Shown one piece after another: positions 47,601-57,061 of a stretch of DNA of 64,000 nt. Position 1 is the first letter of the stretch. The number at the start of each line of letters is the position of its first letter. The position numbers were made by a program, and so were the translations under genes. A model generated the notes under the pieces. That model saw only the letters and a list, made by a program, of their open reading frames with translations, was not told the origin of the DNA and did no database searches. The DNA comes from Mikania micrantha (taxonomy: Eukaryota; Streptophyta; Magnoliopsida; Asterales; Asteraceae), in NCBI GenBank assembly GCA_009363875.1, contig CM018696.1:16567475-16631474 (forward strand), in the 5' to 3' direction.

Positions 47601-49159
47601 AATGTCTCTCCATGCGAAAGAGGTATACGAACGATCTTTTCATGGCACACGATTTCAGCCTGGTGTTTGGACAACCAGTCCATGCCAATGACTACATCAA
47701 AACTACCTAAAGTGATAGGCATAAGATCAATTTCCAATGTCTGACCCATCAAATCAAGTATACATCCCTTAAGAATATGTTCCACTACAATTAACTTGCC
47801 ATCAGCTAATTCTACAGTGTATGGACTATCTAAAGCAGTGGGACTAACATTTAGCAACTTAGCAAGTGAACTAGATACAAAACTCCGATCGGCACCAGTG
47901 TCAAATAACATAGAGGCATAGTGATTATTTAAGAGAAACGTACCCGTAACAATATTGGGATCCTTCCGTGCTTGACGTCCTCCAATCACAAACGCCCTGC
48001 CCCTAGCACCATTATTGTTGTTATTGTTGTTGTTATTGGTGCCGTTGCCGTTGCCGTTACCATTGGCATTGTTATCCCCGCCTTTCTTGAGTTGTGGGCA
48101 ATCCTTTTTAAAGTGCCCCATCTTTCCACACTCAAAACAACCCTTCTGTGCGTTGTTCTGATTGTTATTCTGATTGTTGGAATTGTTTTGCAGCTCCCCA
48201 CGGCAATCCTTAGCTGCATGTCCAACTTTACCACACCGTTGGCACTTAACTCTATCACACTGATTTCCCGCATCATGAAATCCACACCTGTTGCACTTTG
48301 GGTGTTTACCAATATAACCCCCTGATGACGACTGCTGACCACTGTTCGAATTGTGGTAAGACTTGTTTGAATCTTGCTTCCGGTTCTGCTGATACGACTG
48401 TTGGTTGTAACTCTTGGAGTTGTTACCTTCCCATTTCCTCTTGTGGTCTCCCACCTTAGTAGCTGTTGTTCGTTTAGGCAGAGTTCCTTGCAACACCGCC
48501 TGATCAGTTAATTGGTGCGCCGGTCGCACAGCTTGTTGGATTGTTGTGGGATTTGCGCATGTAACCAAGCCCTGGATCTGAGGCACCAATCCTCCTATGT
48601 ACCTCTCTATCCATTTGCTTGCTGGAGTAGCCATGTGGGGTAGAAGTCTGGCTAGTTCATGTGATCGAGTCGTGTACTCCTCGATGTTTGACCCCTCCAT
48701 CTTGAGGTGCCAATACTCCTCCTCCAGTTTCTGCATCTCACTGCGAGGGCAGTACTCCTCCTGCATTAAAGTCTTGAAACCATTCCAAGTCAAGGCATTA
48801 GCCTCACCCAATCCCAAAGTTTAAACATTGGAGTTCCACCAGGTCAATGCTGGACCCTCCAACGTTCCCGTAGCATACTTTACTTTACTCTCATCAGGAC
48901 AGTTACACATTTCAAAAACTGACTCCGCTTTCTCAATCCATCGAAGGAGTCCGATGGCCCCTTCCGATCCCTTGAAATTATGTGGCTTACAGTCCAAGAA
49001 CATCTTGAACGTGCACACCGGTGGATTCACCAATCCCCCCGTTGGACCCTGTGGCCCTGTAGTGTGTGTCTGAACGTAGTTCGCGATTGCCTCCGCGACC
49101 CTGTTATTAATCAGCTCATTGAGCTCAGCAACTGTCATTTGTACGTTCCCCTCGGCCAT
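44612..49159 (-). pseudogene. Element B gag-pol polyprotein, one in-frame stop in gag
   Basis: One frame of 1516 codons including the terminal stop, from ATG 49159 (MAEGNVQMTVAELNELI) to TGA/TAG-type stop at 44612. Order: gag with GSEGAIGLLRWIEKAE and ALTWWN; knuckles CDRVKCQRCGKVGHAAKDC and CFECGKMGHFKKDC (48110-48250); Asn/Gly-rich linker; protease LFDTGADRSF (about 47890-47920); RT FIDDILIYS (about 46875-46905); RNase H VVYCDASAQGLGCVLM; integrase zinc domain HPGSDKMYHDL, core domain with DRDARF and TDGQSER; chromodomain EIMDREVKQLKQSKIPIV. The single defect is TAA at 48821-48823, just after WWNSNV in gag; the frame then continues unchanged for 1402 codons. Such a stop would block pol synthesis unless read through. 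All catalytic motifs I checked are intact. Confidence 0.94.
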
Positions 49160-49401
49160 TATCTTCCTAATTAAAAGAAATGTTAGAGTGTTATCAAAGT
49201 CCAATGTGACATGTGTAAACAATACAACAAACAACAACCATGTAATGTAGAAATCAACACAACTGTTGTCAGTAAATAATAGCTTTCAATAGATAATAAT
49301 CTGATTTGAGTACAATACTTTCAAAATCAAAACATAAGTTTTCAAACTTCTAATGTAGGGACACAACCCGCCCCTAATAAGTTTAAACAAAATAAAGAAA
49401 A
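49160..49401 (-). other. Spacer between the extra frame and gag of B
   Basis: 242 bp, no motif seen. Translation of gag from the same RNA would need re-initiation, an internal entry site or splicing; I see no decisive signal. Confidence 0.4.
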
Positions 49402-50046
49402 TCAATCATCCTCAATAGTGGATTCAGGATCAGAATCAACAACTGGTGCTGGTTCCTCCCCTTCCTCCTCTTCATCCTCTTCTTCATTTTCCGAGACCAC
49501 CAAGTCTTCCAAGGCTTCAAGTCTGCCTTCCAGAATCTCAGCTCGATTCTCAGAAGCTTGAAGACGATCAGTCAAATGGATGATCTCATCTCGCATCGCA
49601 TTAACCAGGTGGGCAAGGTTATCTTGTCTTTCGTTAGCATCCCAGAGCTCCCGAACATTGTACTCAATTCTATCATTTGCCCAGTACAAGTCCTCACGCA
49701 GTTTGGCAATCTCCTCAGAATCAGTCCGTTGCCTCTTAGGCTCAGGAACATCCAATGCAGGTGGTGGATGAGTAGAAGGTCCCTCAGCAGGAATCTCTTG
49801 AATATCCTCTGCTGGCTCCTCCTCCGGATCCTCATCCGGGTCCTCATCCGGATCCTCCTCCGGGTCCTCATCTGGATCCTCCTCCGGATCCTTATCCGGA
49901 TCCTCCTTCGGGTCTGAATCATCTCTCTCAGATGGTGGAGGAGATGGAATAGGTGGTGCTGGTGATGATGGTGGTGCTGGAACTACTGGCTCCTCATCCT
50001 CCGAATCATCAATGTATATATATGGTGCTGATGATGAAGATGCCAT
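49402..50046 (-). CDS. Extra 214-residue acidic coiled-coil frame upstream of gag in B
   Basis: Intact from ATG 50046 (MASSSSAPYIYIDDSEDEEP) to the stop at 49402, 164 nt inside the PBS, same strand as gag-pol. N-terminal Ser/acidic segment, Pro-rich stretch (about 22-38), tandem DPDEDPEE repeats (about 46-78), a basic patch PKRQRT near residue 103, a charged helix with heptad-like spacing (about 110-187: EIAKLREDLYWANDRIEYNV, then LQASENRAEILEGRLEALED), and an acidic tail. No cysteine or enzyme motif. It does not resemble gag, env or any domain I know. Its intact state in a copy with a gag stop, and a decayed frame at the same place in C, suggest it is a real accessory frame of this lineage. 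It could aid nuclear import, assembly or targeting; this is speculation. Confidence 0.7.
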   Translation of the reverse strand: MASSSSAPYIYIDDSEDEEPVVPAPPSSPAPPIPSPPPSERDDSDPKEDPDKDPEEDPDEDPEEDPDEDPDEDPEEEPAEDIQEIPAEGPSTHPPPALDVPEPKRQRTDSEEIAKLREDLYWANDRIEYNVRELWDANERQDNLAHLVNAMRDEIIHLTDRLQASENRAEILEGRLEALEDLVVSENEEEDEEEEGEEPAPVVDSDPESTIEDD

Positions 50047-50229
50047 GCCTGTTACATAATACCATATGTAAGTGCAGTGCCATGGAATGTGTAAGCAAGT
50101 CTATTACATAATGCCATATGTAATTTCTAAGTGATACGTGTAAACATGCCTGTCTAATGTCTAACAGTTATAGTCTAAGTCTACAAATGCAAACCTAGTT
50201 CGCTATAACCAATGTCTCTGATACCAATC
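50047..50229 (-). promoter_or_regulatory. Leader and primer-binding site of B
   Basis: The PBS at about 50211-50228 reads TTGGTATCAGAGACATTG on the minus strand, matching initiator tRNA-Met over the first 12 bases. The rest is leader to the extra frame. Confidence 0.75.
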
Positions 50230-53147
50230 TGTCACACCCCCAATTTCCAGCTAACGGAATCATACCGTTTGGGAACGTGACAAACCAGGATCTCAGATCA
50301 TTAGACATAACGAAGACCTCTATATGATTTTCAAAACATACTTTGATCTAAAACTGTAACATCAAAATTTTCAAAGTTTACGGAAGCGTTTTAAAACAAT
50401 AACAGTTGTAAAATGTAAATTACAATGCAAGGTTTTCAAATGTTCAAATTCAAATAACTATAATGTAAAGACCTGCATGCGACTCAATCTCCTAGTCCAT
50501 GCCTGCTTTCTTGTGCATCTTAGCGTCCTGAGAAAACATGTAAATCAAGTCAACACAAAGGTTGGTGCATTACACAGGTTTTAGCATTCACAATTGTTTG
50601 AAACAACAGTTTGAATATAAGTTTGCAGATAACATAATCACACATGCATAGTCATGATAGCTAGTCATTTATACTATTTACATAAGTGGTCGACACCGAA
50701 GCTGACTAGTGCATGCTATCGCATGTTTTGCCTTGCCACTATTGTCTAGCACAAACAATAGTAATGAGTGTTTGGTCAATCAAACACCTGCATAGATCCC
50801 ATCTACCAAGTGAGGTTTGTCAAACCTAATAAATCTATTTCCAACTACCACGCTTTGCGCTACGGCAAACTAAACGGTTCGAAGTGTAAGGACTTGTAAA
50901 TGTTATGTTATCACTTAATGTAAACAGCTAACCCATGCAAGTGATATGTATCTAAAAGTGTTTGTTGCACATGTTTTATCCCCCAAAACAGTTTAAAATA
51001 AGAAAGGGGTCATGTACGCACCTTTGATTGTTGCAGAATGATCAAACACACTTAAACTCGTGTAGAAAGTCCTCCTACAAAGAACCTGTGTTGTGACAAT
51101 AACCTAGTGTTATTCGGATTGTTGTTTTGTGCTTGAAATCACATACGTGTCAACACACGTATGTTAGAGTGTTAGAAATATGCATACGAAAGTACGCGTG
51201 CCTTTGAACTCGTTTAAATAAAATCATATATGATTTTATTTAAATAAACGTAATTGTACGCGATTACGTTTTCGTTCTAAAATATGAATTTTATTATTTA
51301 AATGTGTTCGGGATTCCGTTACGGTTCCAACACAATTTGAACGAGTTAAATCGGAGTTGAAACGAAGGAGTTATGGCCTAAAAATCAAAAATGGTTTGAA
51401 ATCACAAAAACTGGCAGCCCTCGGGTTCGAACCCGGGACCTCCCCCACGCACACACATGCTCGGACCAGTTGGTCTATCCTAGTTTTTGTTAACAGATTT
51501 CATTCTAAATTGTTTTATCCCTTAACAGTCGGGTTCCCCCTTCTTCTTACTATAGCCGAAGCAATTGTTTCAATTGACACCAAATCCGATCACCCTTGGG
51601 CTTGAATCCATAGGGCTTTGTTTCAATGATTATAAACGAGTACATGTGTGGGCTTAATCGATCCATATCAGTCAAATTATACGATTTTTATACTCCAATA
51701 GAATTCAAACCTAATTCCTTTTTCCCCTTGATTCAATTCCGTACAATCTGATTATATTGAGTTGTAATTCCATGGGGCTTTCACTTAAAAATGATTTTCG
51801 ATGATCCCTGTACAAATTAATTCGTTTAACAAACACATTCAAGCTAACAACCCCAATTCGTTTTCCCCTTTAGAACCCTAGAATCAAAATCTTGTAATCC
51901 GATATCAAAACTTCGAATTAATACATGCTTATGCTTATTCGGAACTATCTGAGACTATTTATAACAATTAATTTGAATATCTAACATGTTTTCGAAACCC
52001 CCAAACGACTTTTCATCATAAACCCTAGAATATGAAATCCTTCAATTCGTGGTTGTATTCTAAAATTGACATAGGGTTTTCAGTACATAAAGAATTCCGA
52101 AACTCTCTGTAGTGTTTAATTAAGTTATCAAACTCGTTTGAATAGAAAACCCCCAAAACCGTTTGACATAAGAACCCTAGATCTTGATCTTAATCAATTC
52201 GTTATAATGTAATGAAATTGCTTTATGGGTTTTGTAAATCGGCATGTTCAGTAACTTGTAGCATAATTAAATTTGAATTTTGATCCCGTTTGCCCTAAAA
52301 CCCCCAAACTGTTCATAATGATGAACCCTAGCCTTAGGATTCATAAAATTAAATGTTTGTACACGATCTAAGCATAGGGCTATGCTTAGTCGGCTAGGTT
52401 AGGTTGTGTAGAAGCGATCTTTTACCTTATTTGATTTAGAATTGATGGAGATCGACTAGAGGGCTAAGTTTCGGCCGGCTCCCACTCGAAATCTTCTGCC
52501 CGATGCTTCTTGATTCGAATTGATGTATGTAAAAAGTCCAGAGGGTGCCGATTTAGAGTTATGTATGCTTAATTGGACGAATTTTGATCGGATCGTATGG
52601 ATTTATAGTCACCCACGACGGTTTCAACTTAATAGGTTGTTAATTGACTTCAATACAATCATTGATGGGTTAATTACTGTTGATAACCGTTGCTCATCAT
52701 CAATGTGATGATTATTAACAGTTTATTACGATTATTAACAAGGATTTAATGTTAATTTCGAATTTTGCTAATCATTTGGCCGAATTTTGACTTTAAAAAG
52801 TCAAAATTGATCATTCTAATCATTTACAAGTTAAAACTCTATAACTTAAGTGTTTTAGGCGTATTTTGTTTAATTCAAACCCTTATAGATTATTCTTGAT
52901 CAATAACATATCATTTCGATTAATCCTGGAGTTAATCGGAAATGCCGGATTGTCACTAATTTGTCAATTGAACTATTATTGGCTAGGTTAATCCTTTTGG
53001 ACCTCATAAATACAATTGGGCCTACTTTGGGCCTCATATTTACAATTGGGCCTACCTTGGGCCTCATTGAACCTACCTTGGGCCTCATATTTGTGATTTC
53101 GATATTTTCAGTTAACGAGGTTAATTCGAAAATACCGGATTGTCACA
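50230..53147 (-). repeat. 5' LTR of B (2918 bp)
   Basis: Near-identical to 41175-44097. TG...CA ends, next to the PBS at its inner end and TSD TTAAG at its outer end. Contains the tRNA-like segment 51412-51480. Confidence 0.95.
51412..51480 (-). other. tRNA-like segment in the 5' LTR of B
   Basis: Same box A-like and perfect box B (GGTTCGAACCC in a closed stem) as at 42357-42425; no substitution seen between the two copies over this stretch. Confidence 0.6.
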
Positions 53148-53267
53148 TTAAGTGTGCTTAACTCATGAAATGGAAATTTCACGTTTCCGAACATAATCTT
53201 ACGATAAAGTTTAATCTGGGACCTAAAATTGGACACGTGTAATCGTGTGAAAATTTTGGGTGTTACA

Positions 53268-53617
53268 GTTTTGAGGGGAGAAAACATGTGCAATCAAACG
53301 CTTTTGGATACATATCACTTGCATGAGTTAGCTGTTTACTATAAGTGTGCACATAACACTCAAAGTTCTTACATTTCAAACCGATTAGTTTGCCGTAGTG
53401 CAAAGCGTGGTAGTTGAAGATGGATCTATTGGGTTTGACAAACCTCACTAGGTAGATGGGATCTAAGCAGGTGTTTAACTAGTCAATTCAAACATCTATT
53501 GTTTGTGTTAGAAAATAGTGGAAAGGCAAATAAACATACAAACAATCAGCTTCGGTGTCGACCACTTATGTAAATAGTACAATGACTAGCTATCATGACT
53601 ATGCAATGTGTGATTAT
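53268..53617 (+). repeat. 3' LTR of C, second block, truncated
   Basis: Collinear with 23339-23685 of the 5' LTR. It stops at TGTGATTAT (53617) where the 5' copy goes on for about 400 bp to 24086, and abuts gag of A directly. Confidence 0.87.
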
Positions 53618-53894
53618 CCTCGTCTCTCTTGGAGCTTTCAGTGGTTCCTTCAGACTTGTCCTTCAATGCATCCTTTAATGCCTTAGCGATCATTTCCGAC
53701 ATCTTATCATCCATGATTTTGTAGACCTCATCAAAAATAACCTTTATCACGATAGGCTCCAATGTGAACTCTTGTTCATTTTCCGGTTGTTCGCTAGTCT
53801 CGTTTTCTCCTTCATGCTCGTTTCCTTGCAACTCAATAGGTGGTTCTTCAATCTCCTGTGTTTACTTGCGGGGTCTACCTTTATATCTTGCCAT
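53618..53894 (-). pseudogene. gag N-terminus of element A
   Basis: Starts MARYKGRPRK at ATG 53894, then a stop (53862-53864), then an acidic stretch and a helix with KVIFDEVYKIMDDKMSEMIA, ending ESSKRDE at the junction with C. Typical of the N-terminus of some chromovirus gag proteins. It lies in the same orientation as the 17466-21540 remains and next to the 5' LTR of A; it is the missing front part of that gene, minus an unknown middle piece. Confidence 0.75.
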
Positions 53895-54239
53895 CTAGTT
53901 TTCTATAGGATGCAACAAACGATGAGTCAGTAGAGGAATCAGTTTAGCACAGAATAAATGTTGTGAATAGTTAATGACATTGATCAGGTGTTATTAACCA
54001 TTTACCCAACTTATAGGCTCTAAACATCTCCCATCCCATCTCATCAATGTGCACACCCCTTGCTACCTTCCTAGCGTCTATCTATTGCTGTTACATCACT
54101 CCTTAGTTCATACATAACATTCAGCTCATGGCATACATTCATCCGTGGTTGGCAATCGGCATCATTTAATTCCATTCTCAGTTGAAGTCTTGGAATTTGG
54201 GATGCCAAGATCTCTCAAACTATGGCTCGGATAACAACT
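53895..54239 (-). promoter_or_regulatory. Leader and degenerate primer-binding site of A
   Basis: Next to the 5' LTR the minus strand reads AGTTGTTATCCGAGCCATAG (about 54220-54239), a decayed form of the initiator tRNA-Met complement TGGTATCAGAGCC. The remaining leader shows nothing else. Confidence 0.55.
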
Positions 54240-54694
54240 TGAGAGGCCCCGAGCCCGGGTACCTCCCAGAGTTGGGTTTACATCATAATCACATAGTTTT
54301 TAAACCAAAAACTTTCATAAATCATGCAGCGGAATTTAAACATAGTTTGTCAAAATCATAAATACATATAAATGTCTGTATTTAATATCATACAGGATTT
54401 CCAAAAACCACGTTATCCTCTGGATGAGTGCCACGTGCTCCTCCTTTTCCTTTCTACATGTTCATCAACCTAACATACATACTAAAAAGTCAACTTTCGC
54501 TGGTGAGTTCTAGATTTTGTAAAACAACATAAGCGTCATGTGAGTTAAAGCATCGTTTACTTAAAACATCATACATTCATCATGCGTAACCATAACACAT
54601 AATCATCATACAACCACTGCTACTGAGCGTAAACAGTGGGCTTATGCCGGCACAAGGCTCCATAACGTTGATATGATTCGCAAAAACGTTCAAC

Positions 54695-55020
54695 AAATCC
54701 ATACATACCCAGTACAAGTACTTGTTCATACTTACCCCATACAAAATATGGGAGCAACATCATACATACCCCTTACGAATATGGGAGGAACATCATACTA
54801 ACCCAGTAACGAGTACGGGAGCATCATCATACTTACCCCATACGAATATGGGAGCAACATCAGACTTACCCCATATGAATAGGGGAGCAACATCATACTT
54901 ATCACATACGAATATGGGAGCAACATCATACTTATCCCATAACGAATACGGGAGCATCATCATACTTACCCCATACGAATATGGGAGCAACATCATACTT
55001 ACCCCATAAGATTATGGGAG
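54695..55020. repeat. Tandem array of hairpin units in the LTR of A (copy 2)
   Basis: About nine units of 33-36 bp with CATACTTACCCCATACGAAT and ATGGGAGCAACAT; each has a CCCATA...TATGGG palindrome. Confidence 0.8.
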
Positions 55021-55024
55021 CAAC

Positions 55025-55310
55025 CTTTTATATCATAACATGTTGTGTTAGCATCTTATCATCATAACATCATAACATCATAACATACCATCATTATAAA
55101 CATGTCATGCTAGCATCTTATCATCATAACATCATAACATACCATCATCGTAAACATGTCATGCTAGCATCTTATCATCATAACATCATAACATAACATC
55201 ATTGTAAACATGTCATGCTAGCATCTTATCATCATAACAACATAACATACCATTATCGTAAACATGTCATGCTAGCATCTTATCATCATAACATCATAGT
55301 AATCATTATC
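55025..55310. repeat. Tandem array of CATGTCATGCTAGCATC units in the LTR of A (copy 2)
   Basis: About five units of 50-57 bp, each with TAAACATGTCATGCTAGCAT and CTTATCATCATAACATCATA. Confidence 0.75.
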
Positions 55311-55394
55311 ATGGCACATCATCTTATGTTCAACATCACATACAGTCATCCATTCGTTAACATAACACATCTTCATGCATTAATCATTCATGAA

Positions 55395-56005
55395 TAGGGG
55401 TGTGCACGGTTCGGTTCGGTTTTTGGCTAAAACCGCAACCGAAACCGACATAGTCGGTTTTTATTTATTACAAACCGTTCGGTTTTCGGTTTTTCGTTTT
55501 TCGGTTTTTTTGTCGGTTTCGGTTCGGTTTTCGGTTTTTTCGGTTTTTTTACTTTTCTTTTGTTTTTTTTTTCTATCTTACGTCCAACATTGAAAATGAA
55601 AACATGATTAACAATTAATAAATTAATTGATCGAACACCAACTAATTAAAATAAAACAAAATAATTATCATCATGTTCTTAAATTTAAAAAAATCAAAAG
55701 TAAATAACTAAATATGCAATAATTCCGATCTTTACCTTTTAAAATGGTAGATTTCATCTAATCTAAATTTTTATCATCTCCAACGGTAAACTTTTTTGTG
55801 TGTTTTTTCCCGTTAAATATGTATGAAAATAGCAACACACACACACATATATATATATATATATTAATTTTTTAAAAATATTAAAAATCGGTTCGGTTCG
55901 GTTTCGATTTTTTTCGGTTCGGTTTTGCCCGGTTATTCATTCGGATTGGTTTTTTCGGTTAATTCGGTTCCGGTTCGGTTTTTTTGGTTTTTTTGCTCAC
56001 CCCTA
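55395..56005. mobile_element. hAT-type MITE-2 (611 bp)
   Basis: Ends TAGGGGTGTGCA and TTGCTCACCCCTA, with the 8-bp TSD TTCATGAA (55387-55394, 56006-56013). The empty site is in the other LTR of A near 16088. The ends are rich in TTCGGTTT/AAACCGAA words. There is a (CA)n(TA)n run at about 55836-55864. Non-coding. Same TIR core as MITE-1, so probably mobilised by the same hAT family. Confidence 0.92.
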
Positions 56006-56915
56006 TTCATGAACATCATCATCATAATACCTTATTATACATCTCATAGCATCATATAACAACATAGTAGCATGCATGTCAGCCCAAAAACATATTTACA
56101 CAGAACATGTATAAAAGAGGGCATCTAGAACTCACTTGATAGTAGTATGGCTCTTAGCTTCCAAGACTGCATCGTCTTGGCTAGGAATCAAGAACCTACA
56201 TCGTTACACCATCTCATTACATGTCATTCCTAGACTTATAATTTATTCTAAGTCCTCATAGCTTACTTAACCAGTACCTAGTATCCAAGAACCCTTAAAG
56301 TTCCCGAAATTACCTAGTATTCGAAAGCATGGAGTTCACGAACTCCAAGGGTACACGAAGTTCATGAGTTCATGAATTCCACAAAGTACCCGAAATCTCT
56401 GGAATACACGAACCTCAAGGTACACGAACTTGAGTTCACGAAACCTTGTTCACAAACTTGAGTTCACAAAACAAAATCCAGGTTCACGAAGGGGTTCTGA
56501 TACTTCAAATTTTGTGTACTCTTCAGATACTCATCTTTTCATCATAAAACATCTCAGAAAACTATCCAAGACTTGAGGGGCTAATCCTAGGTTCCTTACG
56601 GCCTTACCAACGCATTGGAAGTAGAAAGGAACGAACTTTATGCATAAAGGCATGACCTTTATGCATATTTTCCTTATTGTCTAAAAATCGTAACTTTTAT
56701 GAATCAAACCCTTACCTAGTGTTTGATGATCCTTTCTGTAGCTTCGTAAGTTCAACTAACTTGCATAAAAATTTTGGGCTGTTACACCATGAGATTCATA
56801 GTTGCATTACTTATAGCTTCCTTGTTCGTAGACAAAGAGGATTCGGAATTGTCTTTCATTCCAAGGCCTAACTTGTATCCATGCGCTTCATATTCGCTCG
56901 GAGTTTGCTCCCAGG

Positions 56916-56944
56916 AATATAGCCATCCCTGCACCTCACGTCAA
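56916..56944 (-). promoter_or_regulatory. Fossil plastid Prrn promoter (PEP type)
   Basis: On the minus strand TTGACG (-35) and TATATT (-10) are both intact, 17 bp apart, in the context of the plastid 16S promoter. It has no expected function in the nucleus. Confidence 0.75.
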
Positions 56945-57019
56945 TCCTAAGAGCCTCTTATCCATTCTCATTCAATCACGACGGGGTAGCAAATAAAATG
57001 AAAAACTCACATTGGGTTT

Positions 57020-57061
57020 AGGGATAATCAGGCTCGAACTGATGACTTCCACCACGTCAAG
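57020..57061 (-). pseudogene. trnV-GAC: 3' half of plastid trnV-GAC
   Basis: Minus strand from the anticodon stem-loop (CTTGACGTGG, anticodon GAC) through the T-arm (AGTTCGAGCCTG) to the 3' end (ATTATCCCTA). The 5' half is absent, so it cannot make a tRNA. Confidence 0.85.

Larger units (their letters stand above)
41175..53147 (-). mobile_element. Element B: young, nearly complete Ty3/gypsy chromovirus
   Basis: 11,973 bp with TSD TTAAG (41170-41174, 53148-53152) inside solo LTR D. On the minus strand: 5' LTR 50230-53147, PBS 50211-50229, extra frame 49402-50046, gag-pol 44612-49159, PPT region, 3' LTR 41175-44097. The LTRs differ at about 28 positions plus a few small indels, roughly 1% by eye. 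The polyprotein is related to C and Gypsy-1 and ends in a chromodomain, so Tekay-like. Only one nonsense codon is seen, in gag. Confidence 0.95.
38503..53267 (+). mobile_element. D: gypsy-type solo LTR (about 2.8 kb) split by element B
   Basis: Blocks 38503-41174 and 53153-53267. Starts TGTAACAACC and ends GGGTGTTACA. TSD GTTTT (38498-38502, 53268-53272) in the 3' LTR of C; the intact site is seen in the 5' LTR of C near 23343. B sits inside it with TSD TTAAG. No gag, pol, PBS or PPT of its own, so a solo LTR. Shares GGCGGTACGCC words with F, which suggests plus orientation. Contains a 90-bp tandem array. Confidence 0.88.
21568..53617 (+). mobile_element. Element C: old Ty3/gypsy chromovirus inserted in gag of A
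   Basis: 5' LTR 21568-24086, PBS from 24090, decayed upstream frame, gag-pol in three blocks (25168-26479, 29256-30967, 34816-36150), 3' LTR in two blocks (36732-38502 and 53268-53617). Plus strand. F, G and D(+B) are inserted in it, each with its own TSD. The LTRs differ by several percent. The left LTR end lacks a clear TG; the right LTR stops at 53617, about 390 bp short of the 5' copy, and abuts A gag, so a deletion removed the right end and part of A. No TSD can therefore be shown for C itself. Confidence 0.85.
13854..56784 (-). mobile_element. Element A: old Ty3/gypsy chromovirus, disrupted by nested insertions
   Basis: 3' LTR 13854-17420, gag-pol remains 17466-21540, gag N-terminus 53618-53894, PBS about 54222-54239, 5' LTR 54240-56784; all on the minus strand. 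The TSD is CCATG (13849-13853 and 56785-56789), and the flanks join into continuous plastid rrn16 leader sequence. This proves that the two halves, 32 kb apart, belong to one insertion. The middle is element C and what it carries. LTRs differ by roughly 9% over the first 195 bp, by eye. About 100 or more gag codons are missing at the C-A junction near 53617. Confidence 0.9.
54240..56784 (-). repeat. 5' LTR of element A, carrying a hAT MITE
   Basis: Collinear with 13854-17420 once insertions are set aside. Outer end GGGCTGTTACA at 56784, followed by TSD CCATG. The hairpin array (about 54695-55020) and the CATGTCATGCTAGCATC array (about 55025-55310) match those of the 3' LTR. Confidence 0.88.
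56785..57061 (-). pseudogene. NUPT part 2: rrn16 leader, Prrn promoter region and 3' half of trnV-GAC
   Basis: Continues 13376-13853 across element A: the first bases CCATGAGATTCATAGTTGC are the complement of the rrn16 leader. The Prrn region follows (56880-56990), then the 3' half of trnV-GAC (57020-57061), in the plastid order trnV - Prrn - rrn16. Base changes and an A-rich gap near 56990 show decay. After 57061 the sequence no longer follows trnV. Confidence 0.88.

Noticed and set aside
49558..49922. Arg/Leu-rich frames on both strands across the extra frame of B
   Set aside because: Shadows of the acidic DPEEDP repeat in other frames; the 214-codon minus-strand frame is longest and has the only plausible composition.
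54722..55009. 95-codon repetitive frame with GATSYLSHTNM
   Set aside because: Translation of the hairpin array in the LTR of A.
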